DNA from: Ganoderma boninense
Taxonomy: Eukaryota > Basidiomycota > Agaricomycetes > Polyporales > Polyporaceae
DNA: 29,793 bases
Direction of reading: 5' to 3'
Assembly (NCBI GenBank): GCA_002900995.3
Contig: PJEW03000036.1
Coordinates: 1 to 29,793, forward strand
Position 1 is the stretch's first letter, and each line of letters begins with the position of its first letter. Shown here piece by piece: positions 11,401 through 21,875 of the stretch. Position numbers and translations under genes: made by a program. The notes beneath the pieces are model-generated. The model did not search any database and had not been told where the DNA came from. It saw only the letters and a list, made by a program, of their open reading frames with translations.

Positions 11401-12648
11401 AAGGTGCGAACAGCGGAGGGACGTGCTAGCCTGTTCCAGCAGGACAAGTGTTTTGATGGTGATCGTGGTGGCAGTGCTTTTGCTCATGAAATGTCTGCCG
11501 CAGATGTCATCGCGAGCCAACGCACACCTCTCCTCTCAAGCTGCCTCGAGAAGCAGTTCGCCGCTATCCTTCGACGCTCCTTGAGGGCTACGTAAACGAT
11601 TTTTCCTGTTAAGGCCGGTAAGCACAATATTATCGAAACCCCGAAGTTGCTGCACAGCGGACGTAAGTATGTTGCGAGTGCTTATCGGGGTGCTCAGACA
11701 GTCTATGTAGAAATGCACCATCAACAAGCGGCGGAGGAGAGAGAGACGAACTATTCTGCCAAAGGATAAATCGATAACGCTTGACACGGCGTTGATGCCA
11801 TGTTCCCTCATGTTCCCCGTCTTCCTATTGCCTTCCTAATCATTGCGTTGGCATTGCTGCTGGGCACCTGCAATCACTCACAGCGCCAGGCTCCACTGCC
11901 TGGGCCAGGACCCATCTGCCACGCGTAGCGTTGGTTCGTGTCACTATTCTCCCCGCAGTCTGTTACAATTGCGAAGGACGAATTCCGATGTACCAGCAGC
12001 CGTGGTCCTCCGTGGTCCGCCACTCTTCCCAATGGCCACAACAGGGAAGCGATGCAGAGGACCGAGTTTGGGAGAGACGAGCCCAGATGGTCCCGAGAAA
12101 TTGATGGGGAAAGCATGACGCACCCCAGATACGGGGTACGCTCAACTCCAAAGATAACAGAGCCAACTCCTCGGAGTCGTTCGCTTCCAGTCCTTGCTAC
12201 TCCGTTGTAGTCCGTCTCGAGCCAGTACATCATCGGTTCCTGTTGACTGGCAAGGTGCTAGAGCATCTGGGGAATCCGACATTGATCTCGTGAGGAGTGG
12301 GCCAGGGGAGGAAAAACTTTAACAGGGTCTGAGCGCTGAGCCATCAACATGTCTCAGTCGTCGGACTTCCGTCCGTCTTTCAAAATCGACCTCCCCTGGC
12401 CCCGAGAACAGCCTCAGTTGAGTTTCGCCAGTCCCCGCTGTCATCGATCGCGATCGCCGATATCCTCTGCCTTCTGTTGTCCAGGGTTTCGGTTTCCCGT
12501 CAAGCCGCAATTATCGTCTAGATGTCTCCTGCCGTTATAAGAATTGCCATCTCCTCTGCCGTCATTCAGCCTTCGCGCCTCCTCCTCCCCTCTTTTCTGT
12601 CCCGGCTGTTCCTTCCATTTATCGGGGCCCGTCCATCCTTAGAACAAC
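8415..12648. other. 4.2 kb with no defensible gene
   Basis: No domain or in-phase multi-exon structure could be established. Splice-like signals cluster at 9330-9720: GTGAGT at about 9336 with CACACAG near 9394, GTGAGT near 9584 with GCCAG near 9627, and a TTGATAG acceptor near 9717. They surround a 50-codon frame starting at 9428. This may be a decayed or lineage-specific gene, but I cannot join it into a credible protein. A possible TATA-like TTATAAG near 12535 may belong to the gene at 12649. Confidence 0.4.
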
Positions 12649-14570
12649 ATGTCCGAAAGCAGTATTGCAGAAGAGTTCTTCGGCGGCCTCTTCGTTGAGG
12701 TTTTCGTCGGCGGCATGTGCGTATGGCTCCGCGTCCGTGCATCAGTCCGATCGCTCATTGGCACCGTGCCTTCACAGCCTCTATGGGATCACTACTCTCC
12801 AAACATTCATGTACTTCCAGAAGTACCCGAATGATGGGCGTTTCCTGAAGTATATCGTACGCGTCCATCAATGCAACGATTACAAGAGCCCTTCTGACTC
12901 CATGACCCATGACGCGATTGTAGGTTGCAACAGTATGGTGCGTGTCTCCTTCATTTCGGTCGCGCAGCCTGTCTCATCGTTTCCGCGGACAGGGTGCTGG
13001 AAACTCTGCATACGGGCTTCTGCGTCGAGTTTGTGTACAGCTATCTGATCAGCAACTTCGGAAATGACCAGTACTTCGTACACATTAACTGGTGCGTCCG
13101 CGTCTTCACAACCTGACGTGACTCTTTACTCTTTGCTCATCTGACCATCGCCAGGGGTGTCGGGGCAAGTTCTTCTAATCGTGTTGGGGCTCTGAGCGGC
13201 ACCATTGACGTCTCTCCAGGTCACAGTCATTCTCGCAGTCACGATATCGGCAATAGTGCAAGGGTGAGTAGAGCCTCCCTGTTCTCGCTCGATCCAAGGC
13301 TGAGGGCGGTGCAGGTTCTACATCCGCCGCGTCTGGATCCGTACGTCGATGCGACCCTCCTCTGCTGCCACGCCTCCCTGACAGCTCCTCCACCCCCCCC
13401 CCCCCACTCGTCACAGTGAGCAATCATAACTGGTTCCTCGCCTGCATCATCGCGTCGCTCGTGATCGCCAGAGTGGGATTCGGCCTGGGCTCCACCATCC
13501 TGACCTACCACCTCTCGGGCTGGGTGACCTTCCGAGAAAACAAATCTGCTCTCGTACGTCTGCCCTATCTCCTCTGAGTCACCGGCGAGCGTCGCAGGCC
13601 TAACGTGTGGCCCTGACCACGACCACTAGGTCACCGTCAGTGGGGGCCTCGCATCGGTCGCAGCCGTGGATGTGATGGTCACCACCTCGATTACGTTTTT
13701 CCTCCGGCGCAAACGCAACGACGTCCAGGAGTATGCCCGCCTCTTAGTCTCCAGAGCTGCACTTCCGTACTGACCACATGCGTGTTCCAGGAGCTCCAAG
13801 AACACAGTGGACATGATCATGCTGTACGCCGTGAACTCCGGCGCGCTCACCGCGTATGCGTCCACCTCCTTGTGGGCTACTTGTCGATGCTAACCGGCTA
13901 TCAATAGCACGGCGTCCGTCGTCACTTGCATCCTTGTGAGTCTATCGCCTACCTTGGCCCCTAGATGCTGCCACTGACTAGGTCTATGCCGTAGTATGCT
14001 GTCCGCCGGGACAGTCTAGTCTTCTTGGGCTTGGTCGAGGTCTCAGGGAAGCGTGAGTGTCTCGCGCCAGTCATCACTCGTAGCGGCAAGCACGATTTGC
14101 TGACGTCCCATCGCCTGCCGATCAGTCTACGCAAACTCGTTCCTCGGAAGGTGAGCACCATTCTTACGTCGGCGACTTCGGGCTCCAACATGGATGCTGA
14201 CTTCTCGGTCCCTCGGCCCAGCTTGAACGCGCGCTCGCACATGCGGGGCAAGAACGGCCACTTCAGCAACGACTCTTCCGGCAACACCTACCGGGGCCCC
14301 TCAATGGCGGTGGTATGTATAGCATCATCACCTACGTTTATCCCACGCATAACAACAACGAGGTTGCTGACATTGTGTTTTTACTCAGCCGAAGGTAGAG
14401 GTCTTCCAACAGACACTCGTCTCCAAGGACCCGGTGGACGCTGAATACGCGAACGTGAGTCGCCGATCCCTCGGCACCGCTGTAGATCCTAAACACTAAG
14501 TGCTGACGGCTATGGTATCGGCACAAAGGTGTATTCAATGAAGACTATGAAGGGTGGCGACCTCGTCTGA
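12649..14570 (+). CDS. DUF6534-family multi-pass membrane protein
   Basis: This is an integral membrane protein of the Agaricomycete DUF6534 family, of unknown function. Exons, all phase-checked: 12649-12716, 12778-12856, 12924-12937 (14 nt), 12993-13091, 13220-13263, 13315-13340, 13417-13553, 13630-13730, 13791-13853, 13908-13935, 13995-14052, 14126-14150, 14222-14312, 14389-14454 and 14529-14570. Landmarks: LYGITTLQTFMYFQKYP, VLETLHTGFCVEFVYSYLI, VTVILAVTISAIVQGFYIRR, NHNWFLACIIASLVIARVGF, the NSGALTA turn, and LYANSFLG followed by LNARSHMRGKN, the family's conserved end. About seven hydrophobic segments are visible. The tail is short and polar. One join is unresolved: the exon ending 13091 (phase 2) and the exon at 13220 (phase 0) need a tiny extra exon (such as 13155-13158) or a weaker donor at 13095. 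The intron at 13341-13416 has a 15-base C run. The frame otherwise looks intact. Confidence 0.9.
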
Positions 14571-15058
14571 GCACATAGAGCCGCTCGGGTGTGGCTCTCG
14601 CACCCATTCGCCACCGCTTGGGTTGGCATCGCACGCCAGGGTAGTCTCGGAAGTCCGGGTAGGGCATACAGTCCCGAGCTCGTGTTCACATGGAGACGCT
14701 CTCCTGCCACTTGCCACTTGCCACTTGCTACTACTTATGTCCTTGATAAGTATTCGTGCACAAGCCTGCATTTCATCATACCCGCAGGTGGTTCCATACT
14801 GATCCGGATGTTGTAAACTTTGCATTATGTATCCAGTAATTATCATGTATCCACACTGACCAGGCGCTGTAGAAACCGAGCGGACTGGGCACGAATCTGG
14901 GTATCGTTGTTCGAGAGAATGAGGTGACGAAATGAGAGGAGGGGCACATGATGCGGATCCATGCGTCGAGGGAGTGAAGTCTCTTCGTCGAGAGGGGGTA
15001 TGTTCGAGGTAGGGATGAGATGGTTGTGGGGTATATGAGGGCTGGACAGCGACGGCGT
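14571..15058. other. Convergent intergenic region, no gene recognised
   Basis: This is the shared 3' flank of the DUF6534 gene (+) and the Kre9-like gene (-). Long overlapping open frames on both strands appear to be spurious. A short CCACTTG triplication (about 14707-14728) is the only repeat noticed. Confidence 0.5.
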
Positions 15059-15950
15059 TTAGTAACCACCATCCTTGCCGTCCTTGCCGTCCTTGTGCTT
15101 GCAGCATTCCCTGTCGTCCTCAGGCTTGCACTCGTCCTTGCAGTCCTTGTGCCAGTGCCTGTCGCCCTTGACAATCTTGAACTTGTCGCTGCAGCTCTCG
15201 AGCTCGGGCTTGTCATCCCTGGCAATGACTACGACGCACCGGTAAGTAACGCTTTCAATCTTCCATCCTCGAGGGCGCGACAATAACTTACGAGTAACAC
15301 GGTAGTCTTCCCCGCGGAAGACGTTCGGGACGGTAATCTCGACGAAGCCAGCCTTCACGTCGAAGTCCTCGGCGAGGATGACTATGCCAGTGCACTCAGC
15401 TGTCCTGTTCGTCGACAATGTTTGAAAAACGAAAGTGGGCTCACCGAAGGGCTTGGCGTCGCCCTTACGAAGGAGCAGCCTGGTCTTGCAAGGACGTCTC
15501 TTGTGGTCCTTGCCATTGTCCCAGTCCTGGCCGTCCTTGTCGTCGCCCTTGCCGTAGCCCCAGTCCTTCCCGTCGGTCCCGTTGTGCTTCCACCCGTCCC
15601 CCTTCTTCTCCCTGCGCGTCCGCAACCGTAACACACACCGTCAGCTTGAGCCTTTCGAGATACGCACGGCCAAGATGTACGTACCAGAAGACCTTCTGGC
15701 GCTCGCCGACGCGCCACACCGTGTCCTGGCACGGCTTGGCGATCTGCGGGACGTGGTCCTTGTCCCACGCGCAGTCGCAGTCGGTCTTCCCGTTCGACCA
15801 GTCGCCACCACTGGGGTGCGGGCCGTCCGAGCCATCGCGGACTTCGAGCTGAGAACTTGCAGCAGGCGTGGCGGAGACGGAGTGCGAAAGGACAGTCGCC
15901 GCGGCGAGAGGGACGAGGGCGAACTTGAGGAGCGTAGCCTTGGTGAACAT
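15059..15950 (-). CDS. Secreted Kre9/KNH-like protein with Lys/Asp/Gly-rich tail
   Basis: Three exons (15950-15685, 15611-15445, 15399-15059) join in phase into 257 residues. A signal peptide occupies about residues 1-27 (MFTKATLLKFALVPLAAATV). The following part fits the Kre9/Knh1 N-terminal Ig-like domain found in fungal cell-wall proteins. It has DTVWRVGERQKVFW, a strand TRLLLRKGD, then ECTGIVILAEDFDVKAGF, VEITVPNVFRGEDYRV and a closing VVVIARDD...DKFKIV. Such proteins are linked to beta-1,6-glucan assembly or are GPI-anchored wall proteins. Unusual are an inserted Gly/Asp/Lys/Trp-rich stretch in exon 2 and a C-terminus of repeated Lys-Asp-Gly with six Cys, replacing the usual Ser/Thr-rich GPI region. 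A GTAAGT at 15291 is not used: splicing there would break the frame, whereas reading through keeps it. Confidence 0.8.
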
Positions 15951-16049
15951 AGTGAATGAAGTATAGAGATCGAAGGTAGAGTTCGTTGGATGGACAGTGG
16001 TGGAAGTGTGCAGCTGTTTGCTGGGGTCTTAGAGCGTGAAACGAGGGCC

Positions 16050-16056
16050 TTTTATA
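16050..16056 (-). promoter_or_regulatory. TATA box of the Kre9-like gene
   Basis: TATAAAA on the minus strand lies about 100 bp upstream of the ATG at 15950, followed by a pyrimidine-rich leader. Confidence 0.6.
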
Positions 16057-16714
16057 CCCGAGGGCCCGCCGTATGCGAGGGGCCGGGCTGGATTGCACAC
16101 TCTGCAGAACATAGTGCTATCCCCGGGGAGAACGAGTTTCGAAATTTTGAAGTCCACGCATCCGGCCTTGGGCAGCTACATCAAGTAACGCCGCTTCGCT
16201 ACGCTGGTTCGAAGGCGGGGTAGGCGCATCGAGTGCGAGTAGCGATCCGGCTTCCATAGCATGGTCTCCGACGCAGAATGTCCTGAACAGTTGATGCCAT
16301 AGCATGGCTCCACCGTGGACATGACTATGCCGCTTTCCTGGACTGAATCCGGGCGGTTGTAGTTCCGGCTACGTGAAAAGCAACGTTTATCCGTTCGGGC
16401 ATATTTCAAACTTACAGGATAGACTAGATGTATCCAATGGGTCCGAGAGGAATGTCAGCCGAGAGAAACCACCAGCAGGCCGTTTCATCTATAACCAGAC
16501 CAGCAAACTTGAAGACCGCTCACCCAAGATGTCCACTTCGCCGTTGCGATGTCTGGAATGCCTTGATCTCGCAAGCCGCAAGCTCAGCAGCTTCAACTTT
16601 CCACAACGCGAGTTCACATCACTAGTGCATATTAGCCAACAAGATCCAGGTATACGGGAAACAGAGTCGGGAATTTACAGCTATATGCGTACTCACCTGA
16701 GCCGACCCGGCAAA

Positions 16715-16860
16715 ACCTTCCTCCCCGCCCTTTCCACCCGGCGGACAACCCACTTCAGCGCTGGGCCATCTACGCCACCCTCAGAAACACGGAGACTCAC
16801 CACATTTTCCTAGCATGCTCCGCAGCAAGATGGCTCAAGGGACCCAGGCCAGGCCTAGTC
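16715..16860 (+). pseudogene. Possible reverse-transcriptase C-terminal scrap
   Basis: One plus frame reads ADNPLQRWAIYATLRNTETH followed by HIFLACSAARW. This resembles the ET-x-x-H-x-(F/L)-x-x-C segment after the RT/RNase H of non-LTR retroelements. It is short, lacks catalytic motifs and soon meets a stop. No flanking element structure was found, so the assignment is tentative. Confidence 0.25.
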
Positions 16861-17637
16861 CGGGTCTACGCATGTTGTTCCCCAGCCCGGGCCTTACTCG
16901 TACATACTTCTTGAACAGGGACACCGATGAGCAGCGGAGGTCCGCTCCGCTATACTTGACTCGGAGGTGGTGCACTGGTGGCCCCCTTCCCTGATGGCTC
17001 CTTCGGACAAGAAAGTGAAACGCAAACAAATCTGTACGAGCAGGTCAGCTTGGAGATACGAAAAGTCTCGGAACGACTCGCAACGAAGACTGTCTGCGGG
17101 CTCGGGCGACGCTCTGGGCCCGAGACTCGGACTTGCCACCACTGTGCGCCCGGGTCCGGGTGAAAAGTGATACCTAGATCACCATGCAGAAATGGTGGAA
17201 AACTGAGACAAAATCAGAATGTAGTCACTAGTTCGGGCATTTGAGCGCCGGGCGATTTCCCCCATTTTGGCTGGTGAAATCGCGGTTGAAAGTAAGCCAC
17301 AATTTATCGATTTTCACCATATGGTCCCAAACGGAAATGCCGTGGCTTTCCCTAATTTTCTTCGTAATTGTTGCCCGGAGCACTGATACCCGCATTCGCT
17401 GCTCGTTGTTGGTGCTAATCAACACGTTATATTGTGATTAGCTACTTGTTACAAAAAGTACATAATGCTCCGAAACACCCGAGAACAACGAGGTCGGGAC
17501 AACGCCACGCTGTAACAGGCTCGCGGCGATGGGTGGGTCACGTCTTGGGGCCAGGGTGACCAATAAAAAGCAGTAAGTACGTGAGGAGGTGAGAGCTGGC
17601 TACCGGTCAGTCTGAGTAAGAGCGTACCGGCACCATA
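16861..17637. other. No gene recognised
   Basis: Both strands carry only short frames. The sequence near 17240-17440 is AT-richer than its surroundings. Its motif GGCTGGTGAAATCG loosely recalls CGCTGGTGAAGTCG near 18940, hinting at related repeats, but no boundaries can be drawn. Confidence 0.3.
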
Positions 17638-17645
17638 GGCGTTAA

Positions 17646-18229
17646 TAGGGTCCAGGGGTCAGGTCCTAGGACCGCTCAAAGACTGGTCTTTGACCAAGAC
17701 TGGACTGCAAAAGACCGGACCAAAAGTCCGGTTTTTTGCAGTTCAGTCCCGGTCATGGTCATGGTCTTTTATAATTGGCCATACAAAAAGACCACTGAGG
17801 ACTGGTCCTGACCGGTCCTCGACTGGTCTTTAAATAGCTCAAAAAGCCACTCAGAACCGGTAAATCTTGGGCCTACATAGCATTAGAAGGTCTATCTGTT
17901 AGCCTCATGTTTGATTATTTGATAGTATTAATACCTATTATCCAAAAATAAGATGTATTTGTATATTGTACACTAGCTAATGGCAGCTTAGAACCAGTTC
18001 TTACTAGCCTTGACTGGTTTGAACCGGTTCAGACCAGTTAAGACCAGTTAAGACCGCAAATTGGTCAGGACCGGTCAAGACCGAGGACCGGACCGCGGTC
18101 CAGTCCAGTCTTTCAAAGACTGGAAAATCAGTCCGGTCCTCCGAAATTGAGCCGGTCCTGTCCAGTCATGGTCCTCGGTCCTAAAAATTTTGGCCAAAAG
18201 ACCGGACTTGACCTGACTCTTGGGCCCTA
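17646..18229. mobile_element. hAT-type MITE with 8-bp target duplication
   Basis: The left end reads TAGGGTCCAGGGGTCAGGTC; the right end, read inward on the other strand, is TAGGGCCCAAGAGTCAGGTC, matching at 17 of 20 positions. A perfect 8-bp duplication, GGCGTTAA, flanks it (17638-17645 and 18230-18237). An 8-bp duplication and TAGGG termini are hAT hallmarks. Both subterminal regions are packed with GGTC, GACC and CCGGTC motifs, like hAT subterminal transposase-binding repeats. The centre (about 17880-18000) is AT-rich. There is no open frame of note, so it needs an autonomous hAT in trans. The duplication is uninterrupted, so the element looks complete. Confidence 0.85.
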
Positions 18230-18237
18230 GGCGTTAA

Positions 18238-19961
18238 ATGCATTGGAGACCCGAGAAAACAGCCGGGCTAATGGAAAACGTGCAAAAGCGACTCACCGTC
18301 AGAATTACCAAGACAGAGATAGAAGGTTCACAACGACAAGGCCCCAAACTGCTGCCCGGGAATGACACTAACTCACGGAAGGGACTCACGTTGGAAGTAC
18401 CGTGTCCGGGCGAGGCCCAACTGATGACTACACACCCAGAGCTCGACGTTGGGTAGAGAACGAGATATCCGGAACACGAAGGAGTGCTTACCTCTGTTTC
18501 GTTGACCTACATTGGTCAAGCTCCACCTAGCATGCCTTCGCCCCAGCAGATAGCCGCCTCAAGTAGCTCAGTGACCAAGACCCAAGCTAGCGCAGACCAG
18601 TAGCTACCGAGAGCAAGTTCACCAGGGATGGAAAACCATACAGAAGACAACATAGGCCAAGAACTGAGAGCCTGAGACAAAAACAAAGAGCAAGTAAGTC
18701 GCTGAGGCCCGAGGGAGGTAAAGAGCGTTGAGGCCGATGTCGTCGTTACGGAAAATTGAGACGGTCGCGGGTGGTCGCGACAAGCACAGCACAAGTGCCC
18801 GTGTTTAGGGCAGGCAGATGTGCCCTTCGCAAGAGGTTGGCCGAGAGCCAGGCGCTGGAGGCCGACCTTTTTTGATGAATGCGGTGTAGAGGACGATCAC
18901 CACCGTGATCACCACCCACCCATTTGTCCCCAATTTCGCTGGTGAAGTCGACTTTTCACCCATCAAACTCGGCCCGGTCACCACCTTCCGGGCGCACAGT
19001 GCACGATCGGGCCTGCCTGCCTACCTGTTTGCATCGGTATCCACTGGCACGCCACGACGCACCACATACAGGAGCAGCTCTTCCCAGGTCTCCGGTCTGC
19101 CTTGGTGGGGGCCGGCAGACATCCCAACTGCTAAACGCAGCCTCAGCAGTCGGATGTGATCGAATGTCAACACGAATGCGGGTAAACAGCGAAAAGTCAA
19201 ACTCGGGAGAATGATTGCGACGTCTCCGAAGCCGCTATTGTCCCCGCTGTCCACGGCACGAGTCACTTTTTGTGCGCTTCCTGAATCCTTTTAGATCTCC
19301 GGTGAGCCCCGTCCTCTCTATCTGGCCGGTCAGCAAAATATGCTCCTCCGAGGGCCCAGCCGACATTTCACAAAGCTGTCTTTACCTCATCTGCCTGGTC
19401 TGGTTCAAAAAGAGACGGCACGGAGCGCGATGTACAGAGGCGTAGCGATATTCGGAGGAGATGGGGATTGGGATGCAACGGGATTGTCCAGGTAAGATCA
19501 TGCGGAGAGGCCGATGTTGATCCAGAAGCGTCGGACTCAGGCAAATTGCACTCCCCCTTCACAGAAGTCATGTATCACGGTTGGACGGCACCAGTGCAGA
19601 CGACTTGGAACATACCCATTTGTCCATCACGGACCTTATCATGGGAATCCACGGTCTCGTACACGTTGGACTCCGGTGGACTTGCGTGATCACAATACGT
19701 TTGAGGTTCTTAGTGCGGCGGGAGGGTAAGCCTGAACAACCTCCTGCCTTTTCCGGATGTAAGGTGCTTACTCTTATCTCCAGATAAGATACGCATGGGC
19801 GCCGACTGCGCGCCCGCTCCTGCCTTTTTCGGATGCTCGCCTGCCCTCTACCGCACCTCGTCCTCGTTGTCGTGCAGCCGGCTACAGGTGCCTATGCAAG
19901 AAGCCCAGTTCATGATGGAGTAAATATCACATAACAATAGCTATAACGCATGTACATTGTG
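18238..19961. other. No gene recognised
   Basis: I found no supported coding sequence or RNA. Short frames on both strands lack domains and consistent splice joins. A TTATCT/AGATAA mini-hairpin near 19775-19788 is the only local structure noted. Confidence 0.35.
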
Positions 19962-21697
19962 TTAATGGATGCTGTGCGAATCTTGGCGCTTCTGAGACTT
20001 CTTGGGTGATGCTGGGAAAATGACAAGGCTGGCGCGCCTCTTCTTCCTGTGTAAGGGTGGGGGTAGGGTCATGGTGCAGGTAGTTGATGCCATAGCGGAT
20101 GGGCAGGGAGGAGTGGATGGGCAGGTGGAGGAAGGGGAGGAAGGGAGGATGGGGAGGGCGGAAGATGCTGTCTCCGGCGCTGGCTCGGCGCTGAACACTG
20201 TCAAAGAAGGTATGTTCATCGGCTTCTCTGATGCCTCCATTGTGCTTCTCGGCAGAGTGCTCCGTGTGGTGTTCACAGGCTCTATAAGGAGCCGTGAAAG
20301 CTGAGCTGCCAGCACATCAACCTGCTCCTTCGCCGCCTGTACCCGGCTGACCTCTGACGAGACCAACTCCGACACATCTTCAAGGTACTCTCCCAGCTGT
20401 TGCAGCTTGGGACCATCGACCTCAAGGTCATGGAGCACCCGGGCCACGATCTGATGCTGGTATCCTCAACTTGTGCTGTTGGCATTGGACTGGGACACCG
20501 GCTTTGGAGATGGAGGATTCACGAGCATAGCTGCAAGGGGCGCTGGAGCATAGATCAGTCCTAGTATACAGTGAGCGTATGCTAAATATCTTCATTAACT
20601 CACCAGACGGAGGCTCATCCTCAGACTCAATATCTTCAAGCCCAGATGAGGTGCCAATGGCATCAGAGAAACCCTCAGTCTCCGATGTGCCATCAGAGGT
20701 TCCCTTCTCCAACCCCAGCAGGAATGTGCCCTCGTCACCCTCAAATGCGTCTCCAGACTCTTGTAGAACCTCGTCAACGAAGTGCGCAGCCCTCTGCACC
20801 ACATGAGGCACATCAGACTCTGAGGTTGATGGAGGTGAGGCGGTGTTGCGTGCACGTGCATCATCTACACTGTCAGGTAGGGAGATTGGTGAGATACTTA
20901 TGCCGCTGCTTCGCAGGTGTTCAAGACGAAGAAGTGCAGCACGAAGATGCTTGCAGGCACCTCCACGGTTCTGGAGATCGGGGCATGTGCAGGTGGCAGC
21001 TCCGTTGAGGCCCAGTGAGAGCACATACATGACTGGAATGGTGTCGTGAATGGTGGCGAGGGAGGAGAAGCAGTCGAAGTCGAAGGTGCGTGACTGTTTG
21101 TGATATGTTGGAACACTGATCTGATTGTGCTCCAGCAGTGCTTGAGCGGCTGCATCTCGCTCAGGGTCAGGACAGAGATATGTGTAGAGGCGTCGGTCAG
21201 CCTGTTGTTGGGAGGTGGTCTGCATGCAGAGGAGCTCGGTGCCACCAGGTAAGCTCCTGATCTGGGTAGCGATGTGTGCATCTTCATCAGAGTCTAATCT
21301 GCGTGCTTCGAAGATTGCAGGGAGGATTGAGAACACAATGACATGTAGGAGGACATCGACACGGAGGCGCCGACCCCCATGCTGCTAGCGTCAAAGGTGC
21401 TTTCGCTTGAGGACACCATTGAATGATTCGAGATGGTTTGTTGTAGGCAAGACACCGTCTACCTCGCACCTGAGTAGCTCTGCTGCGAACTCGCGTCCAT
21501 ACAATGACCAGCTCTTCCACAGGTTGACGTCGAGCCAGTAGTTTAACAGATAGTCAAGATGTTGGATAGTGCCAGCAACCGCAGCTTCTGAGACTGGTTC
21601 ATTGACTCGCAGCTTCTTGAGGGTCTGCTGCTCTTCAGCAACTAGAGACTGGGCTGCATCGTGTGAGCGCGTTAAGGCTGAACGTAGGTCAACCTAT
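19962..21697 (-). pseudogene. MULE-type transposase C-terminal half with SWIM zinc finger, dead
   Basis: Reading down the minus strand from about 21697, the frame gives RSHDAAQSLVAEE, LLNYWLDVNLWKSWSLYGRE, the MULE-like LPTTNHLESFNGVLKRKHL, then RRLRVDVLLHVIVFSILPAIF. A SWIM finger (CTC...CKH, codons at 20991-20947) follows, then an acidic/Ser-rich tail and a basic end. A 43-bp intron (20603-20561) joins in phase. The part before the conserved tail (catalytic DDE region) is missing at the right edge. Three premature stops lie in frame: TGA at 21393-21391, TAG at 21387-21385 and TGA at 20468-20466. Each is one transition from the expected codon (CGA or TGG), and the rest of the frame is preserved. 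Family assignment rests on recalled similarity of Agaricomycete SWIM/MULE transposases. Confidence 0.8.
20947..20991 (-). other. SWIM zinc-finger segment of the transposase
   Basis: The C-x-C...C-x-H residues of the SWIM motif are intact (CTCPD...GGACKH). SWIM fingers are common C-terminal to MULE catalytic domains and are thought to bind DNA or protein. Confidence 0.8.
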
Positions 21698-21875
21698 GGT
21701 TGATTGGGATCTGTACCTGCAGGTTTGGCCACTTTTAAAAGCTTGATTGGGATCTGTATGAATCAAATCAACTTTTCACCTGCAACCTATAGGTAGCAAA
21801 CCTATAAGTTATAGGTTAAATCATTGATTTGATTTGAATACTAAATATAGTATTTTCTCAGCTACTGTTGAAGAT

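Noticed and set aside
13995..14052. Apparent frameshift (extra G) in a DUF6534 exon
   Set aside because: Using the acceptor ending at 13994 instead of the one near 13981 restores the frame as YAVRRDSLVFLGLVEVSGK.
15253..15291. GTAAGT...AAAG as a 39-bp intron in the Kre9-like gene
   Set aside because: Removing it breaks the frame at once, and it is shorter than any other intron here; reading through keeps the frame to the stop.
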